Origin: Heterotrichella gracilis
Taxonomy: Eukaryota; Sar; Xanthophyceae; Tribonematales; Xanthonemataceae
Length of the DNA stretch: 57,630 nucleotides
Direction of reading: 5' to 3'
NCBI GenBank assembly: GCA_032358255.1
Contig: JAULBX010025696.1
Location: forward strand, 1 to 57,630
The notes beneath the pieces are model-generated. The model saw only the letters and a list, made by a program, of their open reading frames with translations, was not told the DNA's origin and did not search any database. Below, piece after piece: positions 51,410-57,630 of the stretch (position 1 is its first letter; the number at the start of each line of letters is the position of its first letter). The translations under genes were made by a program, and so were the position numbers.

Positions 51410-52652
51410 CCTGCTCATCCTGGCAGGCAAGCTACGGGCAGCACAGCCATCAGAGGATTGCTGCTGCACACAAGTTGTGATGCATAGCAGTTTGTGCTGG
51501 GCTTTTGCCAGGAAGGGGAGTGCATCATGCTGATACACCATTACGGTACTCGCAACAAATGCATTGCCGAGGAAAGGCAGCCTGGTTGCACCAGTACTGT
51601 CGATAGTGCACGGCGTCATTAAAAAAAATTACACCTAGCTAGCCGCAATGTCAAATCAGTACATGGGACCACCAGTGGGGACATCCTGACCATGTCGTTT
51701 TTCCCTGCACAATTATGTCAGTGAGGTATGGCAATGATGGCATACATGGCATCATTGCGGCAGTGCTTGGCAATATTGAGAAGTCAATGTCTGGGAGCAC
51801 AGATGGCATCAGTAACACTGTGACGCCACGTTTTTGATGAGCATATATGTAGGGGGACTGTCACACGCAGTGCTTGGTCATCCTAGGTATGTGAATTTTA
51901 AGGACGGGCAAATATTATATGCCATCAGACGGATCCGCGCATCATCACGCATCACCAGTGGTACCACCAGACTGTCCGATGGCATATATTCGAAAATGGG
52001 CCAATCTCACGGCGTTGCATGATGCTCATGCACGGTGGATGCCATCATTGACAACCTTTGTTGTACTGTTAATAACCAGTGGTCACGTGGCTACCATATG
52101 GACGATCATTGATGACAACTTGAATTTCAGAATCTGGATTTTACGAGGTGCGTATACTGTAACAGAAACATGTTTGATACACTCTGTGAAAGAGCGCGGC
52201 GCGGCAGTTCAAAACTAAAAGTTTAGAGCCACCCGATTGGTATTGATATAACAATATCATGCCAGTCATGACTATGCCATCATGGTGATCAGTGATAAAG
52301 CACATGCCCAGGCCATGCGAATATTGTTTATTAACTGCAATAGCTTCTAGAAACGTTTTCTTGCCAATCGGGCACCGCTGCTCAATGTTGACAAAGAAAT
52401 TCATGCCTTTTAATGGACCATCTCCACTAGATGGCCACATTCTGATGCCGGCCGGCACCCGCCTCTGGGGGCCAACCAGCCCTATGCTCATTGTGCTCGG
52501 AGCTCCCAAATATGATATTTACCAGGAACAAGATAAATGATATTACAACCTGAGGCCAGTGTCAGTGGCTCATGCCATGCTGGGACATAAGGTGTGTGGC
52601 ACAGTGTGTCACCAGCAAGCGGTACCCGCAGGCTTGCTTTTTAATAGCTGTT
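51410..52652. other. intergenic repeat-rich block between convergent genes
   Basis: No coding exon found. It contains several small inverted repeats built on ATGCCATC/GATGGCAT: one at 51735-51762 (9-base arms), and one near 51917-51984 with arms of about 15 bases and one mismatch. This resembles degraded foldback or MITE DNA. Confidence 0.5.
51917..51984. repeat. imperfect inverted repeat
   Basis: TATATGCCATC near the left end is mirrored by GATGGCATATA at the right; the pairing continues GAC/GTC after one mismatch. Confidence 0.65.
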
Positions 52653-55600
52653 TCACGCGTCTGCTACCTTGAAGCGCGCGATCTCAGCCCGGTACTTTGC
52701 TGGCACCCCTGCCGCCTCCACCTCTGCCAGCTTGCGCGCCTTGACCTCCTCCAGCAGGGCGCGGCGCTGCGCCTCCGCCTGGCGCTGCCTGCGCCCCTCC
52801 TCTGCCTGCTGCGCCGCCAGGCGGGCGCGCTCCTCCTCGCCACTGGCCATCTGTGTGAGCAGCTCCTGCTTGTAAGCAACCACACCGGCGGCGTGGCGCT
52901 CGACCTGCATGTGCCAGGGGTTCTGAAAACCTGATAACATAGGCATGCATGTAATATGTAACATTGCGTTGCATTCCAGGGGCTTGACACTGCTGCAGGT
53001 GTGTGGGAATAGCGCTTGCGGGGCATGGTGGTACCAGCGCACCCAGCATCCTGTATCCTGATGATACCCAGTACTAGCCCGCTTTCCACTGTAATGACGC
53101 CGTCCAGGCTACTTGCATATACCATACAGGTTGTCTGGCACAAGAAAGTGTGCGCTGGCCACACACGACGCACCTGCTGCAACTCCACCTGCGCTTGCGC
53201 CTGTGCCTCAGCTACAATTCGCGCATGCTCCCTTGCTTGCCGTGCCCGCTCAGTCTCCTCCTGCTCCTGGCGCCACCTGTCACAATGTACACAAAAATAC
53301 ACATCAATTTCATCTATAAATTGGTCAGTAAGTATTTTTGAGTGCCAAGGCAACAATTTAAAAGACATTTGGGAGCAGTTTATGGAAGAACATATTCAAG
53401 GGAAATCTGCCAGGTCATTCCCTTGTGTACTGTACTTAATTGCCCAAAACCCAAGGGCAATTTCTTGAAGCCCTGCTTACAATATCTGATAACTATTTCC
53501 TTATTCATGCATCGTGCCCCACCTGCGCTGCGCATCCCTTGAGTTGGCCATGTCACGGTATGCCGCCTCCTGTCGCTGGGCTTCAGCAACCTCCTTGGCA
53601 CGCCACTCGCGCTCCTTGGCCTCCTGCGCAGGGGCGGGGAGTGAATGTCACATACTTGCAGAAAGCACGTGCGCCATTTGCTATCATGTGACAGCAAGAC
53701 CCGAAACCTGTGTCCAGTAGGGTCCTCTGTACCAGGCACTGCCATGGATCCTGACGGCAATCGTCGTCCACAGCGATTGTTGCATGGGATAATCAGGATG
53801 ATGCTTGGCGATTTAGCTGAGTGCCAATTCCACTTCCTGAGTACCAAAGTGATGGGCAGAGCTACCTTCAAAATGGTTCTACCATATGACTTCAAATCAA
53901 TCTTGCTTTTATTGGAAGTACAAACTGGTTTCACACTTCCACCCCTTGAAGAATGGCGCTGCAATTCCATCCCTCCGCCCCCCCATGTCAGTGCCCACCT
54001 GCCACCTCCTTGCCCTCAGCGCGTCCTCCTCCCCCCGCCGGTCCATCTCCTTCTGCTGCAGGGCGCGCAGGCGGCTCACCTCAAGCTCACGATCGTGGGC
54101 GGCGCGCGTCTTCTCCTCAGCAAGGGCCTGGGGAGTGATCACATAGATTTACAAAGTTGTTTGAAAATTTAGGCAGTTGAATACATGAAGACTGGGTTTA
54201 TAAAGACAATCCCTTCAGTATTACTGCTGTTATTTTTCTATTTTTTTTTATTCTTCAGAGAGCAGACAATCCAAGCACATGCTAGCGCCTCCATCTCAGT
54301 ATTCTTATACTCGAGGAGGAACACACACATTGTCCCCTCCACCCACCCCCCTCACCTGCTCCCTGAGCGTGCGCTGTGCCTGGTACTCTGCTATGCGCGC
54401 GTCCTCCTCAAGCTCGCACATGCGCGCCTGGGCCTTGCGCGCAATGAGCGTCTCGTTGGACTCCGCCACCTGGCGCAGCAGGGCGGCGGTGGCCTCATGC
54501 TTGCGCACCTGGGCAGCTGACTCCTCCTGCACATGGTACAGGGGCGGGGTTGGAGATGTTTACATACTGCCTGCCCGGGGCCTTGGACAGACTTTAGGTT
54601 GGGAAGAGGATGGCGCCAATCTATTGCACGATGCTTCTATGCATATACATGTGTGCCAATGACCAGTAGTCAATGGCTGGCCGCCGGCATGCCCAAGGTT
54701 TGCTTGCAACCTCCTGAGAAGCACCTTTGGAAACTGCATGCAATGTAGAATTAGGGGCTCCTCACCATTTTCAGCCTCTCGATCTCCTTTGCCAGGTGGC
54801 AGCTCTCCGCCTCCCGGGCCGCTGCCTGCACTGCCCGCTGCTGTGCGCGCTCCTCCAGCTGGGCCTCCAGCACAGCGGCACCTCGCCGCATCTCCTCGCG
54901 CCGCTGGGCCTCACGCAGCTGCAGACCAGGGGTGAGAAGAGGTCAAGAAGAGGGGGGGCGGCACACTCCGTATAATTCTTGGTGTGTACCCAATGCAAGC
55001 AGGCTGGGGTGGAGTCCAACATGCTTTCAATCGTAAAATTGCGTTTCCGCTGGCGACCGGGCATATGCTGACAGGACCCTCCCCATAATTTATGTCAGTG
55101 TTGGGAAATTGTAGGACCAAAGATGGCATGGATTTATCTTGGCTAGGCTGCTGGCAGCCTGGTAGGAAAGTATTGCATGCAACCCAGCTGGGACTGCGAG
55201 GTAACTGCGATTGCAAATGTAATTTCCCTCACCGCATATACTTGCAGCGCCTTCACCCTGTCAACCTCCATGGCTTCCTCGGTGGCGCGCTCAGCCTCCC
55301 GAGTGGCCACCACAGCTACACGCTTAGCTTCAACCTGCACGTTTCATGACTTTCTATTGGAAGTGCTGCTGCTCACGGATTGGGCAGAGCTGTTGGCAAC
55401 GCACACTTTGTGCCATTTTTGGCGTGGCATTTGCAGTTCAGCAGTCACTGCTTGATACCTACTGGTGCATGTAGTGCATTGCAAATGCCCAGCATTCCGA
55501 GGCAGAAAACCACCCACCTGCGCATCGCGGATTGCGTAGCATTTGCTGCTCAGCACCATCTGGTTGATGTGCTTCACCTCATCCAGCTGCTCCAGCATGG

Positions 55601-57048
55601 ACAGCTCAGCGGCAGCCAGGGCGGCGGCGCGCGCAGCGGCATCGGGACTGGAGGCGGCCAGTGCTGCTTCCTCGGCCTGGCGTGCGGCCCAGGCCTGGTG
55701 AGGCAATGCACGTATGATGTGGGTTTGCGCATTGGTTGCATATATACTTCACGGTGATGCATCACATTGGTTAGTATGTCGGGCATATCTATGCAGCAGC
55801 TGAAATCAACATCATTGTGACCAAGGGCAAAGAAAACCCAGTAGCAGCTTTTGCCATTCCTCTTCCATGCGCATGCATTACATGCATTTAGCCAATGCTG
55901 CTGAATGCTAGGGGGCTAGTCACTCGCTAACAATGATAGTATAAAATCACAGGGTGCAAGCGATCACCATTCTCGCTAACATTTAGCATTTCAGTCTTCA
56001 CAAATCTGACGCAAACCTGACACTAGTGTGTTGGAGCAAATGTAACATTATTAACCTCGTCTAATTGTCCCACAAGGCGGAGATATTTATTGTACAGAGG
56101 CATTGCAAGGCTTTCGCGTGGCGTCAAGGTATGTTCTCATGTTCTCACCTTTTCCTTTTCAGCTTGTTCTTCATTAGACTTCATCTGCCACTCTTCTTGG
56201 GCTGCCTTCTTCAGCCGATGCCGCTCTTCCGGTGCAACAATAGGTGAAGGTTTCAGCATGCGTGCCAAATCATCCTTGGTCAGCACAGCAACCTGGTTTG
56301 GGCTGTGCTGACCCTTGCCAGCTCCTGCTTTGTGTTTAGAGTTTGGGCTGTTTTCAGCCCCACGTCCTGACTTCTGCAACGACTTTGTTGAACTTCCTTG
56401 TTTGGAGGGGCTTTTGGAAGGGGAGGATGGTGTGGAACCAAAGAGGCTCTCATCTACACTGCTGGCCCCAGACACACGCTTGTACTTCCTGAAGCAAGGA
56501 GCGCAGGTGTCAATCACCTTTATACCAGGTGTTCAGCAGGTGATTGGTCTATGGCGCAGATGCAGTAGAGTATCCTCCAGGGTTTGCTGATTACCACGCC
56601 TCCGTTCCTAGGGCCTGCTGCTAGTAACCCCAGTGTGACCTGGCTAGCTCGTTCAGTGAGCCCTGGCCGGTGAATGTCAAGTGAACACCTGCGCAAGCTA
56701 GTGTGCAATTCTTGCAGTAACTTGCAGCGCAGTGTAAGCTGGGCTGAGCTGCAGCTAGTATGCTGGGCTGATACATTGGCATAGAACACAGGCTTATACT
56801 CACAGACACCGAGTGGCTTAAACGTTTTGCCAAGTGAAGTGTACTGGTGCTGAGCTCGTGTGTGTTGCAACTTTGTTGCAATGTGCACTTTGGTGTGTGC
56901 AAGTACAACTTGTGTAAAGCATATAGACCATTATTTACCAGGCAACAAGCAAACTAGCTTGCGCAATGCAAAGGGAGAGATGATACCTGGCAGATGGGTT
57001 TCCAGACTTTGATGACTCTCTGGAGGTTGTAGACCGCTGTACCGTCAT
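52653..57048 (-). CDS. CFAP45: cilia- and flagella-associated protein 45 (microtubule inner protein)
   Basis: Minus-strand exons: 57048-56987, 56488-56149, 55694-55518, 55334-55233, 54918-54766, 54526-54356, 54127-53999, 53623-53523, 53276-53174, 52922-52653; phases agree (535 aa, TGA). A Ser/Lys-rich leader is followed by VLTKDDLARMLKPS (about 97-110), then the family motif INQMVLSSKCYAIRDAQ ending near residue 193, where CFAP45 relatives have a similar L-x2-A/S-KC-x3-RDAQ block. The rest is an almost unbroken Glu/Arg/Ala/Gln coiled coil to the end, with the closing AAGVPAKYRAEIARFK typical of the family. CFAP45 lies in the lumen of the doublet B-tubule of motile cilia. Other coiled-coil ciliary proteins are possible, but the RDAQ and C-terminal motifs favour CFAP45. 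Confidence 0.82.
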
Positions 57049-57553
57049 CCTGGCAGCAGTACGCAGCCTATGTCAGGAGTTGAACGTAACAATCATATTT
57101 GAAGACCATACGGTTTGGTGGAACCTGTAGTTTCAAGGACGTTGTATACTTTACGATGCGCCCTTCGGGAACACTCGGTTTGAAAGCGTGACGAACGTGT
57201 CCTCTTCTTAAAAGTTCTGACTGACTGAAAGTTAACGGTGTAACTAACACGGTCGCATCCTCTTGGGAAAGTGGGTTGCTGTGGCGAACGGTACTGACTG
57301 AAAAGGAACACTAGGGTTTTCACATGTGGGATGCGAGCCTACATGCGGGATGCCAACACTGCCCAATTCCAACGGGACGGACGCGGTGAGGGACGCAGCT
57401 TTTCTGGCAGATACGTTCAACATATACCGTGCAAAGCTTTCTAATATTGTGCCGGAGGTTGATGATCAAGGGGTGATGTGATAAATCAGATTCTATATGA
57501 TATTCTCAGATATTCATTGTGATAAAACCGCTGATCATGATCATGGCATTGGC

Positions 57554-57592
57554 AAGTAAGTAAGTAAGTAAGTAAGTAAGTATTTGCTTTCC
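57554..57592. repeat. (AAGT)n microsatellite
   Basis: Between nine and ten perfect tetranucleotide units. Confidence 0.95.
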
Positions 57593-57601
57593 AGCTTCGA
57601 A

Positions 57602-57630
57602 GCCAGGTTAGCATGTCTGGGTATGCCTCA
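57602..57630 (+). repeat. dispersed 29-bp repeat copy, cut by window end
   Basis: Partner of 29588-29616 with one mismatch; it may continue past the window. Confidence 0.75.

Larger units (their letters stand above)
57049..57630. other. upstream region of CFAP45, simple repeat and repeat copy
   Basis: Should contain the CFAP45 promoter. Holds a TAGGGTTT motif at 57312, the AAGT microsatellite at 57554-57592 and a dispersed 29-bp repeat at the window end. No gene seen. Confidence 0.5.

Noticed and set aside
50666..51619. 317-codon minus-strand frame
   Set aside because: It is antisense to the duplicated-module gene across both exons and the intron, and the plus strand carries the repeated motifs and splice sites.
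52664..53368. 234-codon minus-strand frame
   Set aside because: It is the wrong frame of the last CFAP45 exons; the coiled-coil frame with splice sites is clearly the real one.
1..57630. CRISPR array, operon or prophage-like system around the DUF262-HNH gene
   Set aside because: There are no regularly spaced direct repeats, the flanking genes are spliced eukaryotic genes, and no methylase or other restriction partner is adjacent.

Overview
This is a stretch of a eukaryotic nuclear genome, most likely from a green alga (Chlorophyta). Almost every gene is broken by many short GT-AG introns, and joining exons at these sites keeps the reading phase throughout the long genes. The gene set is algal or plant-like: a plastid-type aromatic amino acid hydroxylase, a nucleoplasmin-like/FKBP isomerase, a PC-esterase-type SGNH protein and an O-fucosyltransferase. 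CFAP45, a protein inside ciliary microtubules, points to a lineage that makes flagella, so a chlorophycean alga fits better than a non-flagellate trebouxiophyte; that last step is inference. Plant-type TTTAGGG/telobox motifs are scattered through introns and intergenic DNA. TAG, TGA and TAA all serve as terminators of well-supported genes, so the code looks standard.

Layout. 1-1690: end of an armadillo-like gene cut by the window edge. 3703-7901 (+): PC-esterase/SGNH protein, 8 exons, 481 aa. 9179-12246 (-): aromatic amino acid hydroxylase, 7 exons, about 402 aa. 14341-17133 (-): unknown membrane protein, 5 exons, intact apart from one in-frame TAG. 18392-22826 (-): FIH-like JmjC/cupin protein, 10 exons, 554 aa, with iron-ligand positions changed. 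24803-30563 (+): DUF262-HNH protein, 9 exons, 487 aa, resembling bacterial GmrSD-type restriction/defence enzymes. 30795-34046 (-): O-fucosyltransferase-like protein, 5 exons. 34915-43623 (-): coatomer beta' subunit, 24 coding exons, 953 aa. 45135-48930 (+): nucleoplasmin-like/FKBP, 9 exons, 441 aa. 50251-51409 (+): unknown protein with an internal domain duplication and a frame break at a run of seven C. 52653-57048 (-): CFAP45, 10 exons, 535 aa.

The genes look like independent housekeeping and lineage-specific loci rather than an operon or pathway cluster. Secretory-pathway functions recur (coatomer, O-fucosyltransferase, PC-esterase, one membrane protein), which may be chance. The most unusual locus is the intron-rich DUF262-HNH gene, a nuclear version of an architecture best known from bacterial defence against modified phage DNA. 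Mobile and repeat DNA sits in the gaps and introns: a hAT-like non-autonomous element, a near-perfect 32-bp-arm palindrome, a small dispersed repeat family and several simple repeats. All exon models were read by eye and were not checked against transcripts.
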